From the NCBI RefSeq assembly GCF_016916835.1, contig NZ_JAFFIX010000033.1:1-59431 (forward strand): a stretch of DNA of 59,431 nucleotides, given 5' to 3'. Position numbers and translations under genes: made by a program. Source of the stretch: Actinacidiphila bryophytorum. Its GTDB lineage: Bacteria > Actinomycetota > Actinomycetes > Streptomycetales > Streptomycetaceae. A model generated the notes under the pieces. That model was not told where the DNA came from and did no database searches. It was given only the letters and a program-made list of their open reading frames with translations. Below are positions 8,429 through 20,400 of the stretch, in pieces; position 1 is the stretch's first letter, and each line of letters starts with the position of its first letter.

Positions 8429-9118
8429 GTGGACATCGTCGTCAAGGGCCGCAAGACCGAGGTGCCCGAGCGGTTCCGGAAGCACGTGGCCGAGAAGCTG
8501 GACAAGATCCAGAAGCTCGACGGCAAGGTGATCAGCCTCGACGTCGAGGTGTCCAAGGAGCTCAACCCGCGGCAGGCGGAGCGTTCCGACCGGGTGGAGA
8601 TCACGCTCAACACCCGTGGCCCTGTGGTCAGGGCGGAAGCAGCGGCCGCCGACCCGTATGCCGCGCTGGACGTGGCGGTGACCAAGCTGGAGGCGCGGCT
8701 CCGCAAGGCCGCGAGCAAGCGCCACACCCGCCGGGGGAACGGACGGATCCCGGCCGCCGACGTCGCCTCCGCGGTGCCGGACGCGGCCTACATCAACGCC
8801 GAGGGTGAGCCGGTCGGGGACGGCGACCCGTCGGGCGACGGAGTGCCGACCAAGCGGATCGGCCCGCTGGAAGTGCGCGGCGAAGGACCGCTGGTGGTCA
8901 GGGAGAAGACCCACGCGGCGGCACCGATGGCGCTCGACCAGGCGCTGTACGAGATGGAGCTGGTCGGGCACGACTTCTACCTCTTCGTGGACGTCGACAC
9001 CAAGCAGCCCAGCGTGGTCTACCGGCGGCACGGCTACGACTACGGCGTGATCCACCTGAACGCCGACGAGGCGGGCACGCAGGCCCCGGCAGGCGCCGGC
9101 GGGGCGCTGCACCGCTGA
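8429..9118 (+). CDS. hpf: Ribosome hibernation promoting factor, long form
   Basis: Binds the 30S decoding site and drives 100S ribosome dimer formation during starvation or stress. 229 residues from a GTG at 8429, preceded by GGAACGGAG at suitable spacing. The N-terminal ribosome-binding domain (MDIVVKGRKTEVPERF to about residue 105) and the C-terminal dimerisation domain (KTHAAAPMALDQALYEMELVGHDFYLF onward, about 155-215) are joined by a variable linker carrying an acidic, Gly-rich stretch. Having both domains makes this the long form. The C terminus has an extra Ala/Gly-rich tail. A stem-loop follows at 9153-9183. Confidence 0.94.
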   Translation: MDIVVKGRKTEVPERFRKHVAEKLDKIQKLDGKVISLDVEVSKELNPRQAERSDRVEITLNTRGPVVRAEAAAADPYAALDVAVTKLEARLRKAASKRHTRRGNGRIPAADVASAVPDAAYINAEGEPVGDGDPSGDGVPTKRIGPLEVRGEGPLVVREKTHAAAPMALDQALYEMELVGHDFYLFVDVDTKQPSVVYRRHGYDYGVIHLNADEAGTQAPAGAGGALHR

Positions 9119-9152
9119 ACGACGGGACCGCCGGACGGCAGGGCCGGCGCTC

Positions 9153-9183
9153 CTGGTGCCCCGGGCAAGGCCTGGGGCACCAG
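9153..9183 (+). terminator. Stem-loop after hpf
   Basis: CTGGTGCCCC and GGGGCACCAG form a 10 bp stem that can extend inward through GGC/GCC around a short AAG loop. It lies 35 bases past the hpf stop and before the ribosome binding site of the next gene. Likely intrinsic terminator. Confidence 0.65.
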
Positions 9184-9245
9184 CACGCCGGGACGTGAAA
9201 TGCTGGACCGGAAGTGGTGAACTCTGGTCTGAGGGGGAGGATCTG

Positions 9246-9992
9246 ATGCCCGACTTCGCGCACCGGGCTGTCGACGGGAGCGGACCCGGCCCCGACGAAG
9301 GACCGGACGACCAGGCCGGGCCGACGCCGGCCGAGCCCATCCGGGTGCTGGTGGTGGACGACCACGCGCTGTTCCGGCGCGGCCTGGAGATCGTGCTCGC
9401 CCAGGAGGAGGACATCCAGGTCGTCGGAGAGGCCGGGGACGGCGCCGAGGCGGTGGACAAGGCGGCCGACCTGCTGCCCGACATCGTGCTGATGGATGTG
9501 CGGATGCCGCGCCGCGGCGGGATCGAGGCCTGCACCTCCATCAAGGAGGTGGCCCCCAGCGCCAAGATCATCATGCTGACCATAAGCGACGAGGAAGCCG
9601 ACCTCTACGAGGCGATCAAGGCCGGGGCGACCGGGTATCTGCTCAAGGAGATCTCCACCGACGAGGTGGCCACCGCGATCCGCGCGGTCGCGGACGGGCA
9701 GTCGCAGATCAGCCCGTCGATGGCGTCGAAGCTGCTGACCGAGTTCAAGTCGATGATCCAGCGCACCGACGAGCGGCGGCTGCTGCCCGCGCCCAAGCTC
9801 ACCGACCGGGAGCTCGAAGTGCTCAAGCTGGTGGCCACCGGGCTGAACAACCGGGACATAGCCAAGCAGCTCTTCATCAGCGAGAACACGGTGAAGAACC
9901 ATGTGCGCAACATCCTGGAGAAGCTGCAGCTGCACTCCAGGATGGAGGCCGTGGTCTACGCGATGCGGGAGAAGATCCTGGAGATCCGCTGA
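9246..9992 (+). CDS. NarL/LuxR-family response regulator (orphan)
   Basis: 248 residues from the ATG at 9246, preceded by GGGGGAGGATCT. A 30-residue Pro/Asp/Gly-rich head precedes the receiver domain, which has Asp38-Asp39 (VLVVDDH), phospho-acceptor Asp84 (VLMDVRMP), Thr112 and Lys134. The LuxR helix-turn-helix is at about residues 181-225, with LTDRELEVLKLVATGLNNRDIA and ENTVKNHVRNIL. No sensor kinase is adjacent, so it is either an orphan or is paired in trans. The same gene sits between hpf and secA in other Streptomyces. Targets cannot be inferred from the window. Confidence 0.92.
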   Translation: MPDFAHRAVDGSGPGPDEGPDDQAGPTPAEPIRVLVVDDHALFRRGLEIVLAQEEDIQVVGEAGDGAEAVDKAADLLPDIVLMDVRMPRRGGIEACTSIKEVAPSAKIIMLTISDEEADLYEAIKAGATGYLLKEISTDEVATAIRAVADGQSQISPSMASKLLTEFKSMIQRTDERRLLPAPKLTDRELEVLKLVATGLNNRDIAKQLFISENTVKNHVRNILEKLQLHSRMEAVVYAMREKILEIR

Positions 9993-10037
9993 GGCGGCCG
10001 GCTGGGTCGGCTGCGTGGAGGCCCGGGAAGCGGGATC

Positions 10038-11225
10038 CTAGCGGCGGTCGTGGCTGCGCTTGACCGCCGTCACCAGCGGTTCGCGCAGCGTCTCGGGCAG
10101 GACCAGCTCCACCCGGGCCTCCACGCACCCGACCCAGCCGGCCGCCTCCGCGATGGCGTCGGCGGCGGGCTGCACGGCCTTCGGCCCGTCCAGCGTCACC
10201 TGCCGGGCGACCAGCGTCCTGCCCTCGCGGGCGGGGTCGACCCGGCCCACGAGCCGGCCGCCGGCCAGCAGCGGCATCGCGAAGTAGCCGTGGATGCGCT
10301 TGGGCTTGGGGGTGTAGGCCTCCAGGCGGTGGGTGAAGCCGAAGATCCGTTCGGTGCGCGGCCGGTCCCAGATCAGCGAGTCGAAGGGCGACAGCAGCGT
10401 CGTACGGTGCCGGCCGCGCGGCTCGCTCGCCAGGGCCTGCGGGTCGGCCCAGGCCGGCTTGCCCCAGCCCTCGACCTCGACCGGGACCAGGCCCGTGTCG
10501 GCGATGACCGCGGCGACCTGCTCGCCCTTGAGCCGGTGGTAGTCCGCCAGGTCGGCGCGGGTGGCGACCCCCATGGCGGCGCCGGCCTGGGCGACCAGAC
10601 GGCGCACGCACTCGGCGTCGTCGATGTCGTCGTGCAGCAGGGTGTCGGGGACGGCGCGCTCGGCCAGGTCGTAGACCCGCTTCCAGCCGCGCCGCCGGGT
10701 GCAGACCACCTCACCGGTGTCCAGCAGCCACTCGACGGCGATCTTCGTCTCCGACCAGTCCCACCACGGGCCGCCGTTCTTCGCGCCGCCCAGCTCGGTG
10801 GACGTCAGCGGGCCGTCGGCGCGCAGCCGGTCGAGGACGGTGGCGCAGGACCGCTCGGCGTCGGCCAGCACGTGCCAGCGGTGGCCGCGCGCCCGCCTGG
10901 CCCGGCGGCGGAAGGCGAAGTGCGGCCACTCCTCGATGGGCAGGATGCAGGCGGCGTGCGACCAGTACTCGAAGGCGTGGTCCCCCGACCAGTACGACTG
11001 CTCGACCGCTTCCCTGCCCACCGCGCCCAGCCGGGCGTAGGGGATCAGCTCGTGCGAGCGGGCCAGCACCGAGATGGTGTCCAGTTGCACCGCGCCCAGC
11101 GAGCGCAGCACACCGCGGGTGCCGGCCCTGCGGTCGGGGGCGCCGATGAACCCCTGGGCGCGCAGGGCGATCCTGCGGGCCTGGTCGGCGGACAGGGAGA
11201 GCTGGGGCGGCGGCAGCGCGGTCAT
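10038..11225 (-). CDS. YcaQ-like winged-helix DNA-binding protein (HTH_42 / crosslink-repair glycosylase family)
   Basis: 395 residues from the ATG at 11225 (MTALPPPQLSL). An in-frame start at 11255 would add ten residues without similarity. The N-terminal LSADQARRIALRAQGF leads into GAVQLDTISVLARSHELIPYARLG and YWSGDHAFEYWSHAACILP. Later come DFDSLIWDRPRT-like (SPFDSLIWDR), LEAYTPKPKRIHGYFAMPLL and GRVDPAREG. These are conserved in the YcaQ/AlkX family, whose founding Escherichia coli member excises interstrand-crosslink adducts; many actinobacterial members protect against self-made DNA-damaging compounds. A housekeeping repair role is likely here. It converges with the response regulator gene, with 45 bases between the stops. 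Confidence 0.88.
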   Translation of the reverse strand: MTALPPPQLSLSADQARRIALRAQGFIGAPDRRAGTRGVLRSLGAVQLDTISVLARSHELIPYARLGAVGREAVEQSYWSGDHAFEYWSHAACILPIEEWPHFAFRRRARRARGHRWHVLADAERSCATVLDRLRADGPLTSTELGGAKNGGPWWDWSETKIAVEWLLDTGEVVCTRRRGWKRVYDLAERAVPDTLLHDDIDDAECVRRLVAQAGAAMGVATRADLADYHRLKGEQVAAVIADTGLVPVEVEGWGKPAWADPQALASEPRGRHRTTLLSPFDSLIWDRPRTERIFGFTHRLEAYTPKPKRIHGYFAMPLLAGGRLVGRVDPAREGRTLVARQVTLDGPKAVQPAADAIAEAAGWVGCVEARVELVLPETLREPLVTAVKRSHDRR

Positions 11226-11298
11226 GGCCGCAAGCGTAGGACGCCCCACTGACAATTGGCCCTGACCTGCGAAGACCGTGCCGGGTACGATCGCGGCC

Positions 11299-11331
11299 GG
11301 CCTGATCGCGGCCGCCCGCCGCGATCAGGCC
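11299..11331 (-). terminator. Stem-loop at the end of the acetyltransferase gene
   Basis: A perfect 14 bp stem, GGCCTGATCGCGGC (11299-11312) with GCCGCGATCAGGCC (11318-11331), and a 5-base loop. The right arm includes the stop codon and last residues of the minus-strand acetyltransferase gene. It also separates that gene from the YcaQ-like gene downstream. Confidence 0.6.
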
Positions 11332-11966
11332 GACGGCTGCCCGGGCTGCTCCGGCCGCTCCGCCCCGTGCGGCTCGGCAGGCCGCTCGTAGGGCAGATAC
11401 GCCGTCGCCGACGCGCGCCCCCAGTCCGAGGGGAGCAGGGCCGCGCGCCAGGTGTCGCGCCTGGTCCCGTTCTGCACGATCTTCGCGCGCATGGTGCCCT
11501 CCATCACGAAGCCGATGCTGAGGGCCACGGCCCGCGAGCCGACGTTGCCCGCCTCCGCGTACCACTCCATGCGCTCCACGCCGAGGGCGGAGAAGGCCCA
11601 GTCGCACACCGCCCGGCCGGCCTCCGCGGTGTAGCCGCGGCCGCGCTGCTCCTTGACCGTCCAGTAGCCCAGTTCCGCCTGCCGTTCCGGCGGGGACAGC
11701 TGCGCAAGCCTGACCAGGCCCATGGAGCTGACCAGGGCGCCGCTCTCCCGGGTGAAGACGCCGAAGTTGTAGAGGGTGTCGTCGCGCCAGCCCTCGGGTG
11801 AGATCCGCTCGACGAAGTCCGCCGCGTGCTCGCGTGTGTACGGAGAGGGCACGCTGGTCCAGCGCGGGATCTCGGGGTCCTGGCAGGCGGCGAGGACCGC
11901 GTCGATGTCGGAGGGCTGCAGCGGGCGCAGGAGCAGCCGCGCGGTGGTCAGGGTGACGGGTTCCAT
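11325..11966 (-). CDS. GNAT-family N-acetyltransferase (RimJ/RimL type)
   Basis: 213 residues from the ATG at 11966. TLTTARLLLRPLQPSD is the classic RimJ/RimL-like opening, followed by the core strand LVRLAQLS...AELGYWTVKEQRGRGYTAEA, which holds the acetyl-CoA-binding R/QxxGxG/A-like element (QRGRGY). MEWYAEAGNVGSRAVALSIGFVMEGTMR is the usual C-terminal half. Substrates of this subgroup range from ribosomal protein N termini to small molecules and cannot be chosen from sequence. It is divergent from secA, with 239 bases between the starts. Confidence 0.88.
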   Translation of the reverse strand: MEPVTLTTARLLLRPLQPSDIDAVLAACQDPEIPRWTSVPSPYTREHAADFVERISPEGWRDDTLYNFGVFTRESGALVSSMGLVRLAQLSPPERQAELGYWTVKEQRGRGYTAEAGRAVCDWAFSALGVERMEWYAEAGNVGSRAVALSIGFVMEGTMRAKIVQNGTRRDTWRAALLPSDWGRASATAYLPYERPAEPHGAERPEQPGQPSA

Positions 11967-12205
11967 CGGCTCGGCGCACCTTCCGCACGGGGAACAGAGG
12001 GGGAACAGCGGGGGCGAAAGCCCCAGGGGCCGAGTATTGCGGAGCCGCTGAGGCTGCGGAAAACCGTTTTGCCGCCGCCGGGCCTCCCGGCCCACAGGTC
12101 TCCTCGCTTACGATGGCCGTTGCAGCAGGGCCGAGGCAGACAGAAAACCCCGCTGTGCCCCGCGCGGCAACCGCGCCAGGCCCGACCGGCAAGGAGCCAG
12201 CCTAC

Positions 12206-15010
<2,805 letters not shown>

Positions 15011-15061
15011 GCAGCACAGGAAGCAGCAGCGCCGCCGCCCGTCGCAGGGCGGCAGGAGCAC

Positions 15062-15101
15062 CGGCCGGGGGCCGGACCCGAACGGGTCCGGCCCCCGGCC
15101 G
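15062..15101. terminator. Bidirectional stem-loop between secA and the Rv3235-like gene
   Basis: Perfect 18 bp G/C stem (15062-15079 with 15084-15101) around a GAAC loop, between two convergent genes. It can end transcription from both sides. Confidence 0.78.
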
Positions 15102-15116
15102 CGTCGTACCGCGCCC

Positions 15117-15674
15117 TCACCTGGCGGCCACCGCGGTGCAGTGCCAGCGCTCGGGGCCGTAGCCGGAGGTGGCCCGGGCGCCGCCGGACTCCAGGCGGAA
15201 GGCCAGCGCACGGAAGACGTCCCGGTCCAGGCACACCACGGCGCACACTTCGAGCGCCCCGCGGTAGGTGCGGTAGGCGTGGCAGCGGTACACGAAAGGG
15301 GTACGCCCGCGGTTGCCGCGGGGGCGCCAGTCGGCCCGCTGCGCGTGCAGCTCCCACAGCTGCTGGTACGCCTCGTCCCTGATCTTGCCCGCCAGCATCG
15401 TCAGTGGCTGCCGCCCGGTCAGCACGTCGAGCAGCCGGCCGGCGAACCAGTCGTGCGCCGACATCGGCAGGACGGCACCGGCCGGCGGCCGGCCCGGCTG
15501 CGGGCGGCCCGGGGGACGGAGCAGGTCACGGCGTCCCGGCGGCGCCGCACCAGCGCGGCCGGACCTGCGCGGCGGCGCGGGCGCGGGCGGCGGTACGCGC
15601 CCGGGAAGACGCCCGCGGCGGGGGTCGGGGGTGGGTCCCGAGGGGGCGGCGGGGGGTGGCTGCGGTGGCTGCAC
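15117..15674 (-). CDS. Rv3235-family protein (DUF6459-like)
   Basis: 185 residues. The first 70 are a Pro/Arg-rich tail. A conserved domain follows with AHDWFAGRLLDVLTGRQPLTMLAGKIRDEAYQQL, TPFVYRCHAYRTYRGALEVCAVV and RALAFRLE...RWHCTAVA near the C terminus. Genes of this family sit close to secA in mycobacteria (Rv3235) and Streptomyces, which supports the assignment; its biochemical function is unknown. No signal peptide or membrane segment is visible. Other in-frame starts within the Pro-rich tail are possible, so the true protein may be shorter, for example starting near MSAHDWF. Confidence 0.8.
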   Translation of the reverse strand: MQPPQPPPAAPSGPTPDPRRGRLPGRVPPPAPAPPRRSGRAGAAPPGRRDLLRPPGRPQPGRPPAGAVLPMSAHDWFAGRLLDVLTGRQPLTMLAGKIRDEAYQQLWELHAQRADWRPRGNRGRTPFVYRCHAYRTYRGALEVCAVVCLDRDVFRALAFRLESGGARATSGYGPERWHCTAVAAR

Positions 15675-15813
15675 GAGGGGCTCCCCAAGATCGTTACTGG
15701 CTGGTAGTCAGTTTCTAGGGGCGGCCGCGGCCGGCAGGCAAACCTGGGCGGCGCTGTTCGAAGGCGCCGCGGAATTCACCTATCAGGATGGTTGCGCACG
15801 TATGCTTCACGCC

Positions 15814-16320
15814 ATGCGCGTCTATATTCCGACGACCCTGGCGGGGCTGGCCGAGGCGTACAAGGCGGGCGAGGTGGGTCCCCTGCCGCTCGACGCCTTC
15901 GCGGTCACGCCGAGCCTGCGCGAGTGGTACCTGTCGGACGACATAGAGGAACTGGAGTACGCGGCGCTGAACCGGGCCGCCCAGGCGTCGCTGCGGCTGC
16001 TCGCGGTTCACCCGGAGGTGGCACGCCGGCGGACCGTCATCGCCGTGGACGTGGCCGACGCCGACGTCCGCTTCGACCCCGACCGCTCGCTCGACCCCTC
16101 CGCGCTCGGCGAGGTGCGGCTGTCCAAGCGGGTGCCGCTGTCCGACGCCGCGGCGGTCCACCTGGACTCCGACGACGCCGAGAGCGACGTCGCCGCCGCG
16201 GCCGGCGCGCTGGGCGCGGCGGACGCGGGCGACGACGACGCGCAGTTCACGGTGGACGGCGCCGAGGACCACGAGCTGCTGTGGTACGCGACCCAGGAGA
16301 TCCCCAATCTGATCGGCTGA
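15814..16320 (+). CDS. DUF6912-type conserved actinobacterial protein
   Basis: 168 residues starting MRVYIPTTLAGL. An in-frame ATG at 15802 would add four residues. The family start is the MRVY(I/L)P motif. Further conserved parts are DDIEELEYAALNRAAQASLRLLA, RRTVIAVDVAD and the C-terminal DHELLWYATQEIPNLI. Cytoplasmic and acidic, with no catalytic motif recognised. The gene is divergent from the Rv3235-like gene and its conserved neighbourhood is secA on one side and a HAD hydrolase on the other. Function unknown. Confidence 0.85.
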   Translation: MRVYIPTTLAGLAEAYKAGEVGPLPLDAFAVTPSLREWYLSDDIEELEYAALNRAAQASLRLLAVHPEVARRRTVIAVDVADADVRFDPDRSLDPSALGEVRLSKRVPLSDAAAVHLDSDDAESDVAAAAGALGAADAGDDDAQFTVDGAEDHELLWYATQEIPNLIG

Positions 16321-16364
16321 TCACATGCTCGGCCGATCGGCGTACGGTCATACCGGACCCCGAG

Positions 16365-16373
16365 TTATCCACA
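16365..16373 (+). promoter_or_regulatory. DnaA-box-like 9-mer upstream of the HAD gene
   Basis: TTATCCACA in the sequence CCCGAGTTATCCACAGG, 45 bases before the HAD start. It shares the flanking AGTTATCCACAGGC context with the copy at 2703, so the conserved block is 12 bases (GTTATCCACAGG) rather than 9. Confidence 0.42.
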
Positions 16374-16404
16374 GGCCGCAGAACGCCTTGACGCCCCACC
16401 CGAG

Positions 16405-16410
16405 TACGGT
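16405..16410 (+). promoter_or_regulatory. Candidate -10 element of a leaderless HAD transcript
   Basis: TACGGT (TAnnnT type) ends 7 bases before the ATG at 16418, which would place the transcription start on or next to the start codon. No purine-rich ribosome binding site precedes the ATG. No convincing -35 hexamer at 17-18 bases. Confidence 0.35.
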
Positions 16411-16417
16411 TCTTTCC

Positions 16418-17071
16418 ATGAGCACGCATCTCGTGTGGGACTGGAACGGCACCCTTTTCCACGACATCGACGCAGTGATCGAGGCGACGAACGCCTCCTT
16501 CGCCGAACTCGGCCTGCCCCCGATCACCCTCGACCGCTACCGCGAGCTGTACTGCGTGCCTGTGCCCCGGTTCTACGAGCGGCTGATCGGCCGGCTGCCC
16601 TCGGACGATGAGTGGGAGGTCATGGACGCCACGTTCCACCGCCACTACTGGGCGCTCGCCGACGACTGCCGGCTGGCCGAAGGCGCCGCCGACCTGCTGG
16701 CCGCCCGCCGGGCCGCGGGGCTGACCCAGTCGCTGTGCTCACTGGCCCCGCACGAGCAGCTGGTGCCGATCGTGGCCGCCCACGGCATCACCGAGCACTT
16801 CGTACGGGTCGACGGCCGCACCGGGAACTCGACCGCGGGCAAGGCCGCCCAGATGGTCCGCCACCTGGAGTCCCTCGGCTGCCTCGACCCGCGCGAGGTC
16901 GTGGTGATCGGCGACGCACTCGACGACGCGGCCGCCGCCGCGCACGTGGGTGCGCACGCCGTGCTCTACACCGGCGGCTCCCACAGCAGGGTGGCCCTGG
17001 AGTCCGCAGGGGTGCCGGTGGTGGACAGTCTGGCCGAGGCGGTCGAGCAGGCCGAGCGAATAGCCTCCTGA
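16418..17071 (+). CDS. HAD-superfamily hydrolase
   Basis: 217 residues. Motif I is DWNGTL with nucleophile Asp8; the usual second aspartate of DxDGT is asparagine (Asn10). Motif II lies near SLCSLAPHEQL, the motif III lysine in GKAAQMVRHL, and motif IV is VVVIGDALDDAAAA. A helical cap (residues about 15-90) marks a C1-type member related to phosphoglycolate phosphatases. The substrate is not predictable. The replacement in motif I may alter phosphatase chemistry or simply be a subfamily trait. It stands alone between the DUF6912 gene and the gdhB leader. Confidence 0.88.
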   Translation: MSTHLVWDWNGTLFHDIDAVIEATNASFAELGLPPITLDRYRELYCVPVPRFYERLIGRLPSDDEWEVMDATFHRHYWALADDCRLAEGAADLLAARRAAGLTQSLCSLAPHEQLVPIVAAHGITEHFVRVDGRTGNSTAGKAAQMVRHLESLGCLDPREVVVIGDALDDAAAAAHVGAHAVLYTGGSHSRVALESAGVPVVDSLAEAVEQAERIAS

Positions 17072-17160
17072 CGGATCGCCGCCGCTCGCCGCGGGCGCTC
17101 CCGGGCGGTTCCTGTCCATTCGGGCCAAAGGTGTCTGGTGCATTTGTACGAAGACGTCTC

Positions 17161-17191
17161 CTGACAGCCACCCCGAACGGAGCGATAGCCT
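17161..17191 (+). promoter_or_regulatory. Candidate promoter of the gdhB leader
   Basis: CTGACA (17161-17166, one mismatch to TTGACA) and TAGCCT (17186-17191, TAnnnT) with 19 bases between them. The expected start falls about 7 bases after TAGCCT, on the GTG at 17199. The spacing is slightly long for a vegetative promoter. Confidence 0.35.
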
Positions 17192-17198
17192 GGACGTC

Positions 17199-17420
17199 GT
17201 GATCAACGTTGATCCGTTCTCCCGGGGCAGGTTCGTGCCGACGGGCACGGCGAACCCCTATTCCGGCATAGCGTCGTCCCGCAGCGGAAACCCCGCGTCG
17301 CGGTACGTCGTGCCATCCACCGACGTCACGCAATGGCGCGCGACAGGAGTCAGAGGACATGCAGACCAAGCTGGACGAAACCAAGGCCGAGCGGCTGGAA
17401 CAGGCAGCGCGGGTCGGTGA
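17199..17420 (+). CDS. Candidate leaderless 73-residue leader ORF overlapping the gdhB start
   Basis: A GTG 7 bases after a TAGCCT hexamer opens a 73-codon frame (starting MINVDPFSRGRFVPTG) that runs through the gdhB ATG at 17359 in another frame and ends at 17420. The first 44 or so codons have mostly G or C in the third position, as in real genes of this genome, and the bias falls off toward the gdhB coding region. The product resembles nothing I recognise and has no signal or amino-acid run typical of attenuators. It could be a coupling or attenuating leader peptide, or merely a 5' untranslated leader that happens to be open. Confidence 0.3.
   Translation: MINVDPFSRGRFVPTGTANPYSGIASSRSGNPASRYVVPSTDVTQWRATGVRGHADQAGRNQGRAAGTGSAGR
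17201..17214. promoter_or_regulatory. Perfect 14-base palindrome in the gdhB leader
   Basis: GATCAACGTTGATC is its own reverse complement. It starts 10 bases after the candidate -10 element, a position where a bound repressor would block initiation. It is AT-richer than its surroundings. Candidate operator; the regulator is unknown. Confidence 0.45.
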
Positions 17421-20400
17421 GAACAGCCAGAAGGGGAAACTGCCGGGGCAGGGCCTCGACGCAGCGGCGATGACCGCGTTCCTCCAGCGGTACTACCTGC
17501 ACAGCGCGCCGGAAGACCTGGTCGACCGTGATCCGGACGACATCTTCGGTGCCGCGCTGTCCCACTACCGGCTCGCCGAGGTACGCCCGCAGGGCACCGC
17601 GAACGTGCGGGTGCACACGCCGAGCGTGGAGGAGAACGGCTGGCAGTGCAGCCACACCGTCGTCGAGGTGGTCACCGACGACATGCCCTTCCTCGTGGAC
17701 TCGGTGACCAACGCCCTGACGCAGGCCAACCGGGCGATCCACGTGGTGGTCCACCCGCAGTTCACCGTCCGCCGGGACGTCACGGGCAAGCTGCAGGAGG
17801 TCATGGCGACCGCCCCCGAGGACGCGGACGGCGTACTGCCGCACGACATGCTGGTGGAGTCCTGGATCCACGTGGAGATCGACCGGGAGACCGACCGGGC
17901 CGATCTGAAGGAGATCACCGCAGAGCTGCGCCGGGTGCTGTCCGACGTGCGGGAGTCCGTCGAGGACTGGACGAAGATGCGGCAGGCGGCGCAGTCCATC
18001 GCCGACGAGCTGGCCGCGGCCCCGCCGCCGCTGCCCGAGCAGGAGACCAGCGAGGCCCTGGAGCTGCTGCGCTGGCTCGACGGCGACCACTTCACCTACC
18101 TCGGCTACCGCGAGTACGAGCTGACCAGCCAGACCGCGGAGGACGGCAGCGCGGAGGACGTGCTGGTCGCGGTGCCCGGCACCGGGCTGGGCATCCTGCG
18201 CTCCGACCCGCAGCACCCGCACGCCGACAGCACCCACCCGGGGCACCCCAACTCCCCGTCCTTCAGCCGGCTGCCCGCCGACGCCCGCGCCAAGGCCAGG
18301 GAGCACAAACTGCTCATCCTGACCAAGGCCAACAGCCGGTCCACCGTCCACCGGCCGTCGTATCTGGACTACGTGGGGGTGAAGAAGTTCGACGCCGACG
18401 GCAACGTGATCGGCGAGCGGCGCTTCCTCGGGCTGTTCTCCTCGGCCGCCTACACCGAGTCGGTACGCCGGGTGCCGGTGGTGCGCCGCAAGGTCGAGGA
18501 GGTGCTGGAGGGCGCCGGCTTCTCCGCCGACAGCCACGACGGCCGCGACCTCCTGCAGATCCTGGAGACCTACCCGCGCGACGAGCTGTTCCAGACCCCG
18601 GTCGACGAGCTGCGGTCCATTGCCACCAGCGTGCTGTACCTGCAGGAGCGGCGCAAACTCCGGCTGTTCCTGCGGCAGGACGAGTACGGGCGCTACTTCT
18701 CCGCCCTGGTGTATCTGCCCAGGGACCGCTACACCACCGCGGTGCGGCTGCGGCTGACCAACATCCTGCAGGAGGAACTGGGCGGCCACAGCGCGGACTT
18801 CACCGCGTGGAACACCGAGTCGGTGCTGTCCAGGCTGCACTTCGTGATCCGCATCGACCCCGGCGGCTCGCTGCGGGAGCTGGACGACGCCGACGTCGAG
18901 CGGATCGAGGCGCGGCTGTCGGACGCCACCCGCTCGTGGTCCGACGGCTTCGGCGAGGCGCTGACCGCGGAGTGCGGCGAGGAGCGTGCCGCCGAACTGG
19001 TCCGCCGCTACGGGCAGGCCTTCCCCGACGGCTACCGCGCCGACTTCCCGCCGCGGGTGGCGGTCGCCGACCTCCAGCACTTCGAGGAGCTGGGCGCCGA
19101 CGACTTCACCCTCAGCCTGTACGAGCCGGTCGGGGCGGCGCCCGAGGAGCGGCGGTTCAAGATCTACCGCACCGGGGCGCCGGTCTCGCTGTCCGCGGTG
19201 CTGCCGGTGCTGCAGCGGCTCGGCGTCGAGGTGGTGGACGAGCGGCCCTACGAGCTGCACAGGGCCGACCAGTCCCGGGTCTGGGTCTACGACTTCGGGC
19301 TGCGGCTCGACCCGGCGCTCGGCGACCTCGGCGACGACGCGCGCGAGCGCTTCCAGGAGGCCTTCTCGGCCACCTGGACCGACCGGGCGGAGAACGACGG
19401 GTTCAACTCCCTGGTGCTGCGGGCCGGTCTCGACTGGCGGCAGGCGATGGTGCTGCGCGCGTACGCCAAGTACCTGCGGCAGGCCGGGTCCACCTTCAGC
19501 CAGGACTACATGGAGGACACCCTCAGGACCAACGTCCACACCACCCGGCTGCTGGTCAACCTCTTCCAGGCCCGGCTCTCGCCCGACCACCAGCGGGCCG
19601 GCAGCGAGCTGACCGACGGCATCCTGGAGGAGCTGGACGGCGCGCTCGACCAGGTCGCGAGCCTGGACGAGGACCGCATCCTGCGGTCCTTCCTCAGCCT
19701 GATCAAGGCGACGCTGCGCACCAACTACTTCCAGCGCGCCGAGGACGGGCAGCCGCACCGCTACCTGTCGATGAAGTTCGACCCGCAGGCCATCCCCGAA
19801 CTGCCCGCGCCCCGCCCGGCCTACGAGATCTGGGTGTACTCACCGCGGGTCGAGGGCGTGCACCTGCGCTTCGGCAAGGTCGCCCGCGGCGGGCTGCGCT
19901 GGTCCGACCGGCGCGAGGACTTCCGCACCGAGGTGCTCGGCCTGGTCAAGGCGCAGATGGTGAAGAACACGGTGATCGTGCCGGTCGGCGCGAAGGGCGG
20001 CTTCGTCGGCAAGCGGCTGCCCGACCCGGCCGCCGACCGCGACGCGTGGCTGGCCGAGGGCATCGACTGCTACAAGACCTTCATCTCCGGGCTGCTCGAC
20101 ATCACCGACAACCTGGTGGCCGGCGAGGTCGTACCGCCGCGCGACGTGGTCAGGCACGACGAGGACGACACCTACCTGGTGGTCGCCGCCGACAAGGGCA
20201 CCGCGTCCTTCTCCGACATCGCCAACGAGGTCGCCGTCTCCTACGGCTTCTGGCTCGGCGACGCCTTCGCCTCCGGCGGCTCGGTCGGCTACGACCACAA
20301 GAAGATGGCCATCACCTCCTCCGGCGCCTGGGAGTCGGTGAAGCGGCACTTCCGCGAGATGGGCCACAACACCCAGGAAGAGGACTTCACCGTCGTCGGC

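Noticed and set aside
17350..19758. 802-codon minus-strand frame opposite gdhB
   Set aside because: Antisense of a conserved dehydrogenase, with no domain signature.
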